Origin: Halobacillus massiliensis
GTDB lineage: Bacteria; Bacillota; Bacilli; Bacillales; Halobacillaceae
Assembly (NCBI RefSeq): GCF_900166625.1
Contig: NZ_LT800499.1
Span: 544,695-608,694 of the forward strand
DNA length: 64,000 nucleotides
Reading direction: 5' to 3'
In this document: positions 36,133 to 43,693 of the stretch, piece after piece
Numbering within the stretch: the first letter of the stretch is position 1
Layout of the letters: each line of letters starts with the position of its first letter
Translations under genes and position numbers: made by a program
The notes under the pieces: model-generated
Database searches by the model: none
Seen by the model: only the letters and a program-made list of their open reading frames with translations
What the model was told of the DNA's origin: nothing

Positions 36133-36568
36133 TATGCTTGCTTTTTTGCTCTTCTGTATTCCCGATATTCAACGTTCCGCTCAGTTCATTGATCCCTAGC
36201 TGCCCAAAGTTATTATTCGTTTCTAACTTATCTAATTTTAAATGATCGACGATAAAAATCGGCCCTGAGTTATGGGGAATGGACTCATTTTTACCGGAAT
36301 TCTGAACCTGCATTTCCAGCTGCTGTACTCTTTTACGCAGTTCAGCTAATTCTTTTTCATATCTGGAGGTCACTTGAACCAGATACTCATCAACAGATTG
36401 AAGCAGTTTTGCTGTCAGTTTTTCAAAATCAGCGGATGTTTTATTATGCTTGCTGGCAGATTGCAGTTGCCGAATATGTAGTTTTTGCCTTTCCTGGGCT
36501 TGTTCCAGTTGATTGAGCCGGCTGATCAAGTCAGAGACGTTTTCTTTACCTGAGAAAGACTTCCCCAT
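36107..36568 (-). CDS. GerPC-like coiled-coil spore protein
   Basis: 153 residues. The first 100 form a long coiled coil (LISRLNQLEQAQERQKLHIRQ and on), and the C-terminus has FIVDHLKLDKLETNNNFGQLGI followed by ELSGTLNIG, which resembles the end of GerPC proteins. GerP proteins sit in the inner spore coat and let germinants pass to their receptors. ATG 36568 (MGKSFS) follows AAGGAG; a longer in-frame reading to 36760 overlaps the upstream gene and is rejected. Last gene of a minus-strand spore cluster (37613 to 36107). It is shorter than B. subtilis GerPC, about 205 residues as I recall it. Confidence 0.65.
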   Translation of the reverse strand: MGKSFSGKENVSDLISRLNQLEQAQERQKLHIRQLQSASKHNKTSADFEKLTAKLLQSVDEYLVQVTSRYEKELAELRKRVQQLEMQVQNSGKNESIPHNSGPIFIVDHLKLDKLETNNNFGQLGINELSGTLNIGNTEEQKSKHKKIKQLFN

Positions 36569-36611
36569 CGTGATCTCTCCTTTCCTGATCAGCCTGCTAA
36601 ATAAAGAGATA

Positions 36612-37076
36612 TCACTCCAGGGTGATATCTGTGAATGTTTCGGGATGACGTGGATAACTGAGGACCAATAAACCATTGTTAAAGGAGGTATGGAGCTGGC
36701 TGCTGTCGATGGCTTCCGGCAGCTCGATGGATCGTTCATGTTCACCGTAAATTCGTTCATTTAAAACAGTGGTAACCCCTTGGAAGGGAGGAATCGATTT
36801 TACATTGATTAAGAGTTTTGAACCTGTACAGGAGAGGTGAAGGTCCTCCTTACGTACCCCTGGCACTTCAATAATTACGACGATATGGGTATCTGTAATG
36901 TAAATATCCGATCTTGGAAAATCCCTTAACCTCAGGTCATCATCCGGCTCATCCTTTATAAAATTATCTACGAAAGGATTTTTGCTTTCTTTATCAAAAA
37001 TACGAGTCCAAAATTCGCTGTTTCCTTGATATTGCTGAGCCACTTTCATCCATTCCTGCAAACGATCCATCTCCAT
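36612..37076 (-). CDS. Small heat-shock (Hsp20)-like protein, probably spore coat
   Basis: 154 residues. An alpha-crystallin domain spans about residues 55-150: SDIYITDTHIVVIIEVPGV, EDLHLSCTGSKLLI and the edge strand NNGLLVLSYPRH, which resembles the family motif (A/G)xLxxxxP. The N-terminus is variable and charged (MEMDRLQEWMKVAQQYQGN). CotM and CotP of B. subtilis are Hsp20-like coat proteins, and this gene lies among GerP-like genes, so a structural spore role is more likely than a heat-shock one. AAGGAGG precedes ATG. The family's C-terminal IxI oligomer motif appears as DITLE at most, so large oligomers are doubtful. Confidence 0.75.
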   Translation of the reverse strand: MEMDRLQEWMKVAQQYQGNSEFWTRIFDKESKNPFVDNFIKDEPDDDLRLRDFPRSDIYITDTHIVVIIEVPGVRKEDLHLSCTGSKLLINVKSIPPFQGVTTVLNERIYGEHERSIELPEAIDSSQLHTSFNNGLLVLSYPRHPETFTDITLE

Positions 37077-37109
37077 GTTTTTCTCCTCCTTACCAGAAAA
37101 TGAAAGCCA

Positions 37110-37352
37110 TTAAACCTGAATGGTATAAGGCTGGGATGGGTTAGCCACCTGGTCCTGATCACTTACATCAGTGTCCAGTACCCCGTTTAATATAGTGGAG
37201 CAGGCTGGAGCGCAATCTCCAAGTGAAAAGTTGGCACCAAAGTATTTAGAGTTTGCCGTATGGCTATTATGAACGGTCGCTCCAATATCAATATTTCCGT
37301 TTTGGGTGACCCCGTTCGTTTTCATATTAAAAATGTTAATTAAAAAAGGCAT
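37110..37352 (-). CDS. GerPA/GerPF-family spore germination protein
   Basis: 80 residues. Family pattern: a short beta-rich start (FLINIFNMKTNGVTQNGNIDIG), an NSHTANSK segment where other members have a conserved Ser/Pro-Lys-Ser block, and an acidic C-terminus DTDVSDQDQVANP. GerPA/GerPF proteins contribute to permeability of the spore coat to germinants. AAAGGAGG lies before ATG. It is 18 bp after the similar gene at 37371, so a tandem duplicate in one operon. It has three Cys (two in CAPAC) lacking in its neighbour. Confidence 0.8.
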   Translation of the reverse strand: MPFLINIFNMKTNGVTQNGNIDIGATVHNSHTANSKYFGANFSLGDCAPACSTILNGVLDTDVSDQDQVANPSQPYTIQV

Positions 37353-37370
37353 GAATGTTTCCTCCTTTCC

Positions 37371-37613
37371 TTAGAACTGACCGGAATTCGTATTGGTAGG
37401 GTTGGCGATTTCGCCTTGATCATTTAAGTCTGGATCTATAAAGACATTCTCCATTCCTGAGCTGGCAGGTGCCATATCACCATATGATGAGTTCTGTCCC
37501 TGGGATTTCGTATTTGCGGTTGGAGAGTTATGAAAGCTTTCCCCAATATTAAAGGAACCGTTACTGGCAATACTGTTCACTTTAATGCTGAAAATGTTAA
37601 CAAAGGATGCCAC
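37371..37613 (-). CDS. GerPA/GerPF-family spore germination protein
   Basis: 80 residues, paralogue of the 37110 gene (same length; shared N-IF, S-NG-FNIG, F-HNS-TAN and DLNDQGEIANP blocks). GTG start behind AGGAGGG at 6 bases. First gene of the cluster 37613-36107. A sigma-K-like promoter (37642-37668) stands about 30 bp upstream, which fits late mother-cell expression of coat proteins. Confidence 0.82.
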   Translation of the reverse strand: MASFVNIFSIKVNSIASNGSFNIGESFHNSPTANTKSQGQNSSYGDMAPASSGMENVFIDPDLNDQGEIANPTNTNSGQF

Positions 37614-37641
37614 GGATATCCCTCCTGATACTCGATACGGT

Positions 37642-37668
37642 TACTATATGCAGCTGTTGGGCAGACGT
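37642..37668 (-). promoter_or_regulatory. Sigma-K type promoter for the gerP-like cluster
   Basis: On the minus strand, AC then 16 nt then CATATAGTA. This matches the sigma-K consensus AC-N16/17-CATANNNTA at every fixed position and lies about 30 bp before the GTG at 37613. Confidence 0.65.
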
Positions 37669-37692
37669 GTAAGGTTAACGAGAAAAAGAAAA

Positions 37693-37730
37693 GAAACAGC
37701 CCCTGTAACACACACAGCGGGCTGTTTCTT
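37693..37730 (-). terminator. Terminator after the 111-residue coat-like gene
   Basis: GAAACAGCCC pairs with GGGCTGTTTC, with CTGT/ACAG inside. Confidence 0.85.
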
Positions 37731-37732
37731 TT

Positions 37733-38068
37733 TTACCACCAGTAAGGATAAAAAGGACCAAAACGTCTGATTCCAAAGAAAGGAAAGCCGAACAAGCCAA
37801 AGGGACCGAAAAACGGAAAGAACAAACGGCTCTCTTCTTCGTTCATTCCCTCAGCCTGCTGGCCTTGCTGTCCTTGATGGCCGGAAGGCATTAAAAGATA
37901 CATATTGTTGTTATCATAACTGTGTAACAATCCTGTATGCATTCCGCCTTCATTGGTTTCAACCTGGACCATTTGATACAGGTGCTTGCGACAGAAGTCC
38001 TTGACAGACTGGCTGTTTGCCTCATGTTCCGCCCTGTAATCTGTACTCGGATAATAATAATCGTACAT
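37733..38068 (-). CDS. Putative spore-coat protein with Tyr-rich head and Phe/Pro-rich tail
   Basis: 111 residues. It opens MYDYYYPSTDYRAEHEANSQ. A central compact part (KHLYQMVQVETNEGGMHTGLLHSYDNNNMYLLMP) looks like a small beta barrel of the LSM type, and is followed by GHQGQQGQQ and a very aromatic tail FFPFFGPFGLFGFPFFG. I do not recognise a named family. The amino-acid bias suits an insoluble coat component. AAAGGAGGGG precedes ATG. A perfect sigma-K-like promoter (38095-38122) and its own terminator make it a single-gene mother-cell unit. Confidence 0.7.
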   Translation of the reverse strand: MYDYYYPSTDYRAEHEANSQSVKDFCRKHLYQMVQVETNEGGMHTGLLHSYDNNNMYLLMPSGHQGQQGQQAEGMNEEESRLFFPFFGPFGLFGFPFFGIRRFGPFYPYWW

Positions 38069-38094
38069 GGATACCCCTCCTTTAAATTCCTCGG

Positions 38095-38122
38095 TATCTT
38101 ATGCAGAATTATAAAAATAGGT
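38095..38122 (-). promoter_or_regulatory. Sigma-K type promoter for the 111-residue gene
   Basis: Minus strand AC, 17 nt, CATAAGATA, fully matching AC-N16/17-CATANNNTA, about 27 bp before the ATG at 38068. Confidence 0.65.
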
Positions 38123-38125
38123 GAA

Positions 38126-38680
38126 TTATGATTGTAGAGGGGAATGCTGTCTATCCGGTTTCCAATTTTGAATTTTAAAATGGTCATTTTTCAAAGTAAT
38201 GATTTCTTTAGAACTTGAGGAATAGGCGGTTTTCTTAGTATGGGTCACCAGTTCACTAATTAAAGGGTTACACCTTTGAGCACCTTTAATAAGCAGCGGA
38301 ACGCCTAAGCTGTCAATTCCCAGTCCTCTCGATAAACCTCCTCCAATCGTCATGACAAAAGGAACAGTAGGAGAGGTATTTGAAAAGATAATCCGCTCTT
38401 TCTCTTGAAATAATTCAAATAACATCAGGCTCAAATCCTCCAGGGCAGGTACGAGAAACTTACACGATTTTCTTCCTATCGTGTAAACACGGTCGCCGTT
38501 TTCATCTTCTCCGTGAAAAATTAAACGTCCGAAGTCTTTTTTTGTAAGCTTGTTAAAGTAAGGAACATTGAGTATTTCCTCTTTAGACAGGTGGGGAGAA
38601 GGTTTTAGCAATCCTAAATGAAAGGCAGCAGCTAGAGAAGTAGTATGGGTGCCGCCGTAGTCATTGTAAATATATATCAT
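38126..38680 (-). CDS. DUF3189-like protein
   Basis: 184 residues. The start MIYIYNDYGGTHTTSLAAAFHL resembles the DUF3189 family of spore-formers (pattern recalled, not searched); it looks like a degenerate phosphate-binding loop after a first beta strand, yet lacks the GKS/T of a true Walker A. A second glycine loop, MTIGGGLSRGLGIDSLGVPLL, lies near residue 110. Function unknown. AGGTG precedes ATG. A sigma-K-like promoter with one mismatch (38705-38731) suggests expression in the mother cell. The last 25 residues are basic and polar. Confidence 0.7.
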   Translation of the reverse strand: MIYIYNDYGGTHTTSLAAAFHLGLLKPSPHLSKEEILNVPYFNKLTKKDFGRLIFHGEDENGDRVYTIGRKSCKFLVPALEDLSLMLFELFQEKERIIFSNTSPTVPFVMTIGGGLSRGLGIDSLGVPLLIKGAQRCNPLISELVTHTKKTAYSSSSKEIITLKNDHFKIQNWKPDRQHSPLQS

Positions 38681-38704
38681 AGTCAGTCACCTGAATTCAT
38701 GTTT

Positions 38705-38731
38705 GATACTATGTAGTGTTCAACGCCGAGT
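38705..38731 (-). promoter_or_regulatory. Sigma-K-like promoter for the DUF3189-like gene
   Basis: Minus strand AC, 16 nt, CATAGTATC: one mismatch to CATANNNTA. It lies 25 bp upstream of the ATG at 38680. Confidence 0.5.
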
Positions 38732-38815
38732 ACTGATTTATACAGGGTGAATAACAAAGCTCTCCAGAAGCGCATATACATAAAGTCATAAAAAAGAGGG
38801 AAAGGATGAATGAAA

Positions 38816-39034
38816 ATGCCAGCCATAATAGGACCTTATTGTATTAATAGTGTGAGCGGTGGAACTTTAAATATGGGGGACTCTTTTTATATTTCTCCAC
38901 GAGAAACAGGGGAAACTTTTGTAGGTTCAGGTTCTTTAAATACAGGGAACTTTATAAGAAGTTTAAATGGAGTAAGTGTGTCGTCTCCCATTCAGCCTGT
39001 TGGAGGAAAAGGTAATATAGTCAGTCCTACCTGA
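38816..39034 (+). CDS. GerPF-like spore germination protein
   Basis: 72 residues, MPAIIGPYCINSVSGGTLNMGD and on, the classic GerPF/GerPA opening (MPAIxGP, then ISPRETGETFVGSGSLNTGNF). It belongs to the same family as the proteins at 37110 and 37371 but is much closer to canonical GerPF. The start is ATG 38816 (AAAGGA 9 bases upstream) rather than the ATG six bases earlier, which would be too close. Divergent from the DUF3189-like gene; terminator follows. Confidence 0.85.
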   Translation: MPAIIGPYCINSVSGGTLNMGDSFYISPRETGETFVGSGSLNTGNFIRSLNGVSVSSPIQPVGGKGNIVSPT

Positions 39035-39038
39035 AACG

Positions 39039-39079
39039 AAAAAGCGGCGAAAGAAAATTTTCTCTCACCGCTTTCTTTA
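39039..39079. terminator. Terminator between gerPF-like gene and the small membrane gene
   Basis: AAAGCGG pairs with CCGCTTT, and inner GAAAGAAAA pairs with TTTTCTCTC partly; T-rich on the plus strand. Confidence 0.75.
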
Positions 39080-39080
39080 T

Positions 39081-39272
39081 TTAAAATTCAGGCCTACCTA
39101 AAACGATAACTAATAAAATAAACATGATTCGAATAAGCAGGTCTTCGGTGACAGTTTTTAGTAAAAGGATAAAAGCCACCCCGAGTACCGGATTATCTTC
39201 TTCTACGATAAGGATGGTAATAATCTCCAATAATGGTATTACATAATCAATAGCATCAAATTCATAAGCCAT
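39081..39272 (-). CDS. 63-residue hydrophobic protein of unknown function
   Basis: MAYEFDAIDYVIPLLEIITIL and on, with two hydrophobic stretches (about residues 11-25 and 46-58) joined by an acidic turn EEDNP. GAAGGGG lies 7 bases before ATG, so translation is credible. No family recognised. Its place beside spore-coat genes and the small size suggest a sporulation membrane peptide, but no sigma-K match was found upstream. Confidence 0.55.
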   Translation of the reverse strand: MAYEFDAIDYVIPLLEIITILIVEEDNPVLGVAFILLLKTVTEDLLIRIMFILLVIVLGRPEF

Positions 39273-39351
39273 AAAATATCCCCTTCTCTTATAGCCAGAT
39301 TATGAAGGAATAGGGGAGGCGTGATAGTGAGAAATAAAGGAGAAGTAATGA

Positions 39352-40155
39352 TCACCTTTTTAAAAGAACGGCATTAATTTCTCCGCCGATTAACACGACA
39401 AGGGCAGAAATATAAAACCAAATCATTAAGATAACCAATGTTCCCAGGTTCCCGTATATAATGGAATAATCCGTGAAACTAATATAATAAGAAAAACCTA
39501 GAGAAGCCAATTGCCAGCCAATCGTTGAAAAAAGTGTCCCAGGTAGGACGTCTCTAACACGCAGCGTGATGTTTGGGGCAGCGAGATAAAGAAAACTGAA
39601 GATCCCCATTAATACAAGAAAGCTTATCCCCCAACGAAAGATATTCCAATCATTTAAAAAAGTGACCGATACATTAAAACTGGAGATCATAAAGACTCCG
39701 ATCGTCTGACCAAATACAGATAAAGCCAATGAAATGGTGACCCCAAGCATTAATCCCATCGTTATAAAAAGGGCGATGGCGATTGATTTCTTTAGGCTTC
39801 TATTTTCCAGAACTTGAAATGAAGTGTTCAATGTTCTGATAAGGGCACTCATTCCCATAAACGCCAGCCACAAAGTCACAATCATGGATATGGAGAGTAA
39901 ATCGCCTCTTGTGTTCTCCAGCACTGCGTAAAGATTTGTTTCAATTAAATTCATTAAACTTGCGGGAGCATAAGGCTGGATGATTTCCAAAACATTTCCT
40001 GGAGAAATCGGCAAAAGACGCAGTACGTGAAACAAAAGAATGAGAAAAGGAAACAAAGCAAGCAGTAGATAATATGCCAGCTGAGCCGCCATATCAAATA
40101 TTTTATGCTCCCGGGAACGGGATATTAAGGAATGTATAAATACAGCAGGCTTCAT
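39352..40155 (-). CDS. YihY/BrkB-family inner membrane protein
   Basis: 267 residues, six membrane spans, with the family opening HKIFDMAAQLAYYLLLALFPFLILL and the end segment YGNLGTLVILMIWFYISALVVLIGGEINAVL. The family was once linked to RNase BN by mistake and to serum resistance; the true function is unknown, possibly transport. ATG 40155 (MKPAVF) follows AAAGGAG; the ATG at 40173 is upstream of that site. Monocistronic. Confidence 0.9.
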   Translation of the reverse strand: MKPAVFIHSLISRSREHKIFDMAAQLAYYLLLALFPFLILLFHVLRLLPISPGNVLEIIQPYAPASLMNLIETNLYAVLENTRGDLLSISMIVTLWLAFMGMSALIRTLNTSFQVLENRSLKKSIAIALFITMGLMLGVTISLALSVFGQTIGVFMISSFNVSVTFLNDWNIFRWGISFLVLMGIFSFLYLAAPNITLRVRDVLPGTLFSTIGWQLASLGFSYYISFTDYSIIYGNLGTLVILMIWFYISALVVLIGGEINAVLLKR

Positions 40156-40333
40156 TAAAAAATCTCCTTTCACATCGCAGTATCTAAATAATAATTATAA
40201 AAATACTATAAATTTTTTATCCCGTAATTTTTAATCGGCCACAGCAATTTATTAAATAATACAGGGAGTATATGAGCAAAATAAATGTAATATTAGTTAC
40301 AAGCTAAAAAAGCATAAACAAGGTGGCAGAAAG

Positions 40334-41104
40334 ATGAAGTATATTTATGTTTTGCTCGCAACCGCTGTCTTATTATTTGTGTCGGCAGATCAAGCCTTGG
40401 CTCAGGCTTCTGAGCAGACACACTCAAGATATTTTTATGAAAATAAGGGAACGGCCATATGGGACGTGGCTACTCCTTCTAAGTCCATAGCGATTACATT
40501 TGATGACGGTCCCAGTGATTATACGCCACAGATTTTAGAGGTGTTGGACCAATACAACGCAAAGGCTACTTTTTTTGTAGTTGGTACAAGAGCAAAGGAA
40601 AACCCGGAGATTCTTAAACAAACTTCTCTTGCCGGCCATGAAATAGCCAACCATACGTATGATCATGGGACATTAAAAGGAGTAACTTCCAAAGTCATTC
40701 AGCATGATCTGAATAAAGCAAACGAAGTGATTAAAGGAATTACAAATAAGGAAGCTCAATTGTTTAGACCTCCAGGGGGGTATTATAATGATCGGATCGT
40801 TGAAACGGCTGATCAGGAGGGGTTTAAAGTTGTCATGTGGTCATGGCATCAGGATACGTATGATTGGAAACGTCCGGGAGCTGACAAGATTGCGGCAAAA
40901 GTTCTGTCAAATGCCCGTAATGGCGATGTCATTCTCTTTCATGATGGGGGAGGAAACCGATCTCAAACCGTGATGGCTTTAAAACAAATTCTGCCGGAGC
41001 TGCAAAAACAAGGATATAAATTTGTAACGGTTTCTGAATTGCTGCAGCTCGATCCAAGGTATCAATTTCTTGATCGGTTAGCGGTAAATAAGGTTATGGA
41101 ATAA
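40334..41104 (+). CDS. Secreted polysaccharide deacetylase (CE4)
   Basis: 256 residues. A Sec signal peptide (residues 1-23, ending ADQALA) exports the protein. The NodB domain has all motifs: TFDDGP at 55-60 with catalytic Asp57 and metal Asp58, HEIANHTYDH with the two metal histidines near 100, RPPGG near 141, the tryptophan block MWSWHQDTYDW and ILFHDGG at the end. CE4 enzymes remove acetyl groups from peptidoglycan or chitin-like sugars at the cell surface. Start chosen by AGGTGG before ATG. Monocistronic; similar to single-domain Bacillus deacetylases. Substrate not determined. Confidence 0.92.
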   Translation: MKYIYVLLATAVLLFVSADQALAQASEQTHSRYFYENKGTAIWDVATPSKSIAITFDDGPSDYTPQILEVLDQYNAKATFFVVGTRAKENPEILKQTSLAGHEIANHTYDHGTLKGVTSKVIQHDLNKANEVIKGITNKEAQLFRPPGGYYNDRIVETADQEGFKVVMWSWHQDTYDWKRPGADKIAAKVLSNARNGDVILFHDGGGNRSQTVMALKQILPELQKQGYKFVTVSELLQLDPRYQFLDRLAVNKVME

Positions 41105-41244
41105 AGAATTACTTCAAACTGCAAAACTAAGGAAGGGATTGATTTTAGTTTGCGCCAGATCCCCTATTATCTAATAGGAGTGTACAGTATCCCGGATATT
41201 TTCTTTCTTTAGGATAGGAAATATCAAAATACAACAATCATCCT

Positions 41245-41277
41245 AAAAAACCTGTTCAAAAAATGAACAGGTTTTTT
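41245..41277. terminator. Bidirectional terminator
   Basis: AAAAAACCTGTTC pairs with GAACAGGTTTTTT around a short A-rich loop; it closes the small minus-strand gene at 41298 and may also stop the deacetylase transcript. Confidence 0.9.
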
Positions 41278-41297
41278 ACATCTCCTCAGCTTCTTTT

Positions 41298-41462
41298 TCA
41301 AATTGTACGGAAAAGCTCTTTTAGTGTTTTGCCCATTGTTACCACACCTATCAAACCGGATAAGCCTAAAAACACCCAGAAGGTGCTTATATACATATGT
41401 GGTGAGCTAAAGAAACCGGCTGCCATTCCAAACACGATAATGGCTGCTAAAACAACCTTCAT
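41298..41462 (-). CDS. 54-residue membrane peptide
   Basis: MKVVLAAIIVFGMAAGFFSS and on to KTLKELFRTI. Two membrane helices (about residues 2-20 and 26-44) with a short polar tail. AAGGAG sits 8 bases before ATG and a strong terminator lies 20 bp past the stop, so this is a real short gene although it is smaller than usual gene-calling cutoffs. No family recognised. Confidence 0.7.
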   Translation of the reverse strand: MKVVLAAIIVFGMAAGFFSSPHMYISTFWVFLGLSGLIGVVTMGKTLKELFRTI

Positions 41463-41642
41463 TCTCACAGCTCCTTAAAAAAACGGTTAATATACTTACG
41501 ATATCCCCTTTAGGATAGTTTCAATGCAATTTAACAATTCATAGAAGGTCTTTATGTGCTTTAAGCAATCTCTCACAAACTAAACCCTAATGGATTGCGA
41601 TATTGCCGTATTTCTATTATATTAATAGTAATACAACTAAAT

Positions 41643-41793
41643 AAATTCCTTCGGGGTCGGGTGAAAGTCCCAGCCGGCGGTAATGAACGTTAAGTTCCGA
41701 GCCCGCGACGGGGAAGCAGCAGCTATTTGCGTTTCCCCCTGATTTGGTGAATATTCCAAAGCCGACAGTGAAAGTCTGGATGGGAGAAGGAAG
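41643..41793 (+). ncRNA. FMN riboswitch (RFN element)
   Basis: Conserved blocks are all present: P1 CCTTC/GAAGG at 41648-41652 and 41786-41790, GGGTCGGGTGAAAGTCCC, CCGGCGGTAATG, the variable stem GGGGAAGC to GTTTCCCC, and GCCGACAGTGAAAGTCTGGATGGGAGA. FMN binding causes premature termination at the hairpin 41873-41907 and shuts off the rib operon. Confidence 0.97.
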
Positions 41794-41872
41794 CAGAACG
41801 CCTCTGGTACGAATTTTCTGGATTTGTGCCCTCTATTAGGCGTACTTTCATAATGAATGATTTATCAAACTG

Positions 41873-41907
41873 CCCTGGAGAAGTGTATCTTCTTCGGGGT
41901 TTTTTAT
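41873..41907 (+). terminator. FMN-riboswitch terminator
   Basis: CCCTGGAGAAG pairs with CTTCTTCGGGG followed by TTTTTT, 25 bp before the ribD start. It is the off-state structure of the FMN switch. Confidence 0.88.
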
Positions 41908-41931
41908 TTTCTTAAAAGCGGAGGTGAGCCA

Positions 41932-43029
41932 ATGGAACGCGATCAAAATTACATGCGAATGGCTTTAGAAATGGCGAAAACGACGGTCGGCCAGACAAAC
42001 CCTAACCCATCAGTGGCCGCCGTTGTTGTACGAAATCACCAGGTCGTCGGTCTCGGTGTCCATGTAAAAGCGGGAGAGCCTCATGCTGAAGTTCACGCTT
42101 TAAAAATGGCTGGAGAAAAGGCAAAGGGAGCTGATATTTACGTGACTCTGGAGCCGTGCAGTCATTATGGAAAAACTCCTCCATGTGCCCAGGCAGTGAT
42201 TGATGCCGGAATTAAGCGGGCGGTTATTGCTTCCAACGATCCCAATCCTAAAGTAAGCGGAAGAGGGATTGAGCTGATGAAACAGTCAGGTATTGAGGTC
42301 GTGGCGGGTATATTGCAAAAAGAAGCTGACGAGCTTAACACCGATTTCTTTCATTTTATACAGAAGAAACGTCCCTATGTAAGGCTGAAAACAGCAATCA
42401 GTATGGATGGGAAAATCGCGACTTCTACTGGAGAGAGTCAGTGGATAACAGGTGAAGATGCGAGAAAAGACGGCCACATGTACCGTCATCAGTCGGCCGC
42501 TATTTTAGTAGGAGTGAATACAGTTTTAATGGACAATCCTAAATTAACGACCCGTCTTGAAGGAGGCGGAAAACAGCCGGTCCGCGTTATCCTGGACACT
42601 CACCTCCGTACACCGCCGGCCGCTCAGCTCATTGCTGATAATTCCGCTCCTACCTGGATTTTCACAGGGGCACAGGTGGCTGACGAAAAGATTGATGCTT
42701 TTCCATCCAAGTCCCATGTAGAAGTAATAAAGCTGGAAACAGAGCAGATTGAGATAGAGGATGTGCTTAAAGTTTTAGGAGAAAGAAACATGACTTCCTT
42801 ACTTGTTGAAGGAGGAGCAACTATCGCAGACGCGTTTGTCCGCAGCGGTAATGTGGATGAGGTAGTCATTTATATGGCTCCTATGGTGATCGGCGGTAAA
42901 GAAGCATTGACCTCCGTTGCTGGAAAAGGGATAAGCAGTTTAAAAAGCGTAGAAGAGTTCGAATTTACCTCTACCGAAATGGTCGGAAAAGATATAAAAA
43001 TTACAGCAGTGAAAAGGGAGGGACATTAA
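41932..43029 (+). CDS. ribD: Riboflavin biosynthesis deaminase/reductase
   Basis: 365 residues, bifunctional. The N-terminal deaminase has zinc ligands His51 (HAE, with catalytic Glu53), Cys76 and Cys85 (PCSHYGKTPPC). The C-terminal reductase starts near residue 148 (RPYVRLKTAISMDGKIA) and ends with LLVEGGATIADAF and the NADPH-binding loop. It converts the GTP cyclohydrolase product to the ribitylamino pyrimidine by deamination and side-chain reduction. GGAGGTG precedes ATG 41932. First gene of the FMN-controlled operon; its stop touches ribE. Confidence 0.96.
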   Translation: MERDQNYMRMALEMAKTTVGQTNPNPSVAAVVVRNHQVVGLGVHVKAGEPHAEVHALKMAGEKAKGADIYVTLEPCSHYGKTPPCAQAVIDAGIKRAVIASNDPNPKVSGRGIELMKQSGIEVVAGILQKEADELNTDFFHFIQKKRPYVRLKTAISMDGKIATSTGESQWITGEDARKDGHMYRHQSAAILVGVNTVLMDNPKLTTRLEGGGKQPVRVILDTHLRTPPAAQLIADNSAPTWIFTGAQVADEKIDAFPSKSHVEVIKLETEQIEIEDVLKVLGERNMTSLLVEGGATIADAFVRSGNVDEVVIYMAPMVIGGKEALTSVAGKGISSLKSVEEFEFTSTEMVGKDIKITAVKREGH

Positions 43030-43677
43030 TTGTTTACAGGAATCATCGAAGAAATAGGCACAATAAAAGGAATCAAAACGAAAACCGAGGCTATGGAAAT
43101 CAGTATTCAAGCGAAAGATATCTTATCGGATATCAACTTAGGAGACAGTATTTCCATCAACGGCGTGTGTTTAACCGTAACCAGTTATACTGATCAGAGT
43201 GCTGAGTTTGATATTATGCCTGAAACTTACCGCGCGACCAGCCTGCATGAGTTAAAGCAGGGGAGTAAAGTGAATCTGGAGCGCGCGATGGCTGCGGGAG
43301 GCCGCTTTGGCGGTCATCTTGTTTCCGGTCACATAGACGGAACTGGACAAATCGTAAGCAAGAAGCCGGAATCCAATGCGGTGTATTATGAAATAGAGTT
43401 ACCTGATGAACTTATTCATTATTTTGTATATAAAGGGTCTATTGCTGTTGACGGGACAAGCCTGACCGTATTTGTGGTCAATGAGAACAGAGTGACAATT
43501 TCACTGATTCCTCACACAATGGACCATACGGTTTTAGGAGATAAAGAGCCGGGGGACCGGGTCAATATAGAATGTGACATGATTGGGAAATACGTTGCTC
43601 ATTTTCTCGGACAGGAGAAAGAGACGAAGCAGTCAAACATGTCTAAAGAATTTTTAAGAGAAAATGGATTCGCATAA
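43030..43677 (+). CDS. ribE: Riboflavin synthase, alpha subunit
   Basis: 215 residues, two homologous lumazine-binding barrels: [10 protein letters not shown] starts the first, and the second begins near residue 97. Conserved [13 protein letters not shown] in barrel 1 and [13 protein letters not shown] in barrel 2. It dismutates two lumazine molecules to riboflavin. TTG start immediately after the ribD stop, with AGGGAGG 8 bases upstream; the weak start codon may set enzyme ratio. 16 bp before ribBA. Confidence 0.95.
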   Translation: MFTGIIEEIGTIKGIKTKTEAMEISIQAKDILSDINLGDSISINGVCLTVTSYTDQSAEFDIMPETYRATSLHELKQGSKVNLERAMAAGGRFGGHLVSGHIDGTGQIVSKKPESNAVYYEIELPDELIHYFVYKGSIAVDGTSLTVFVVNENRVTISLIPHTMDHTVLGDKEPGDRVNIECDMIGKYVAHFLGQEKETKQSNMSKEFLRENGFA

Positions 43678-43693
43678 TGGAAGGAGCCTCCCT

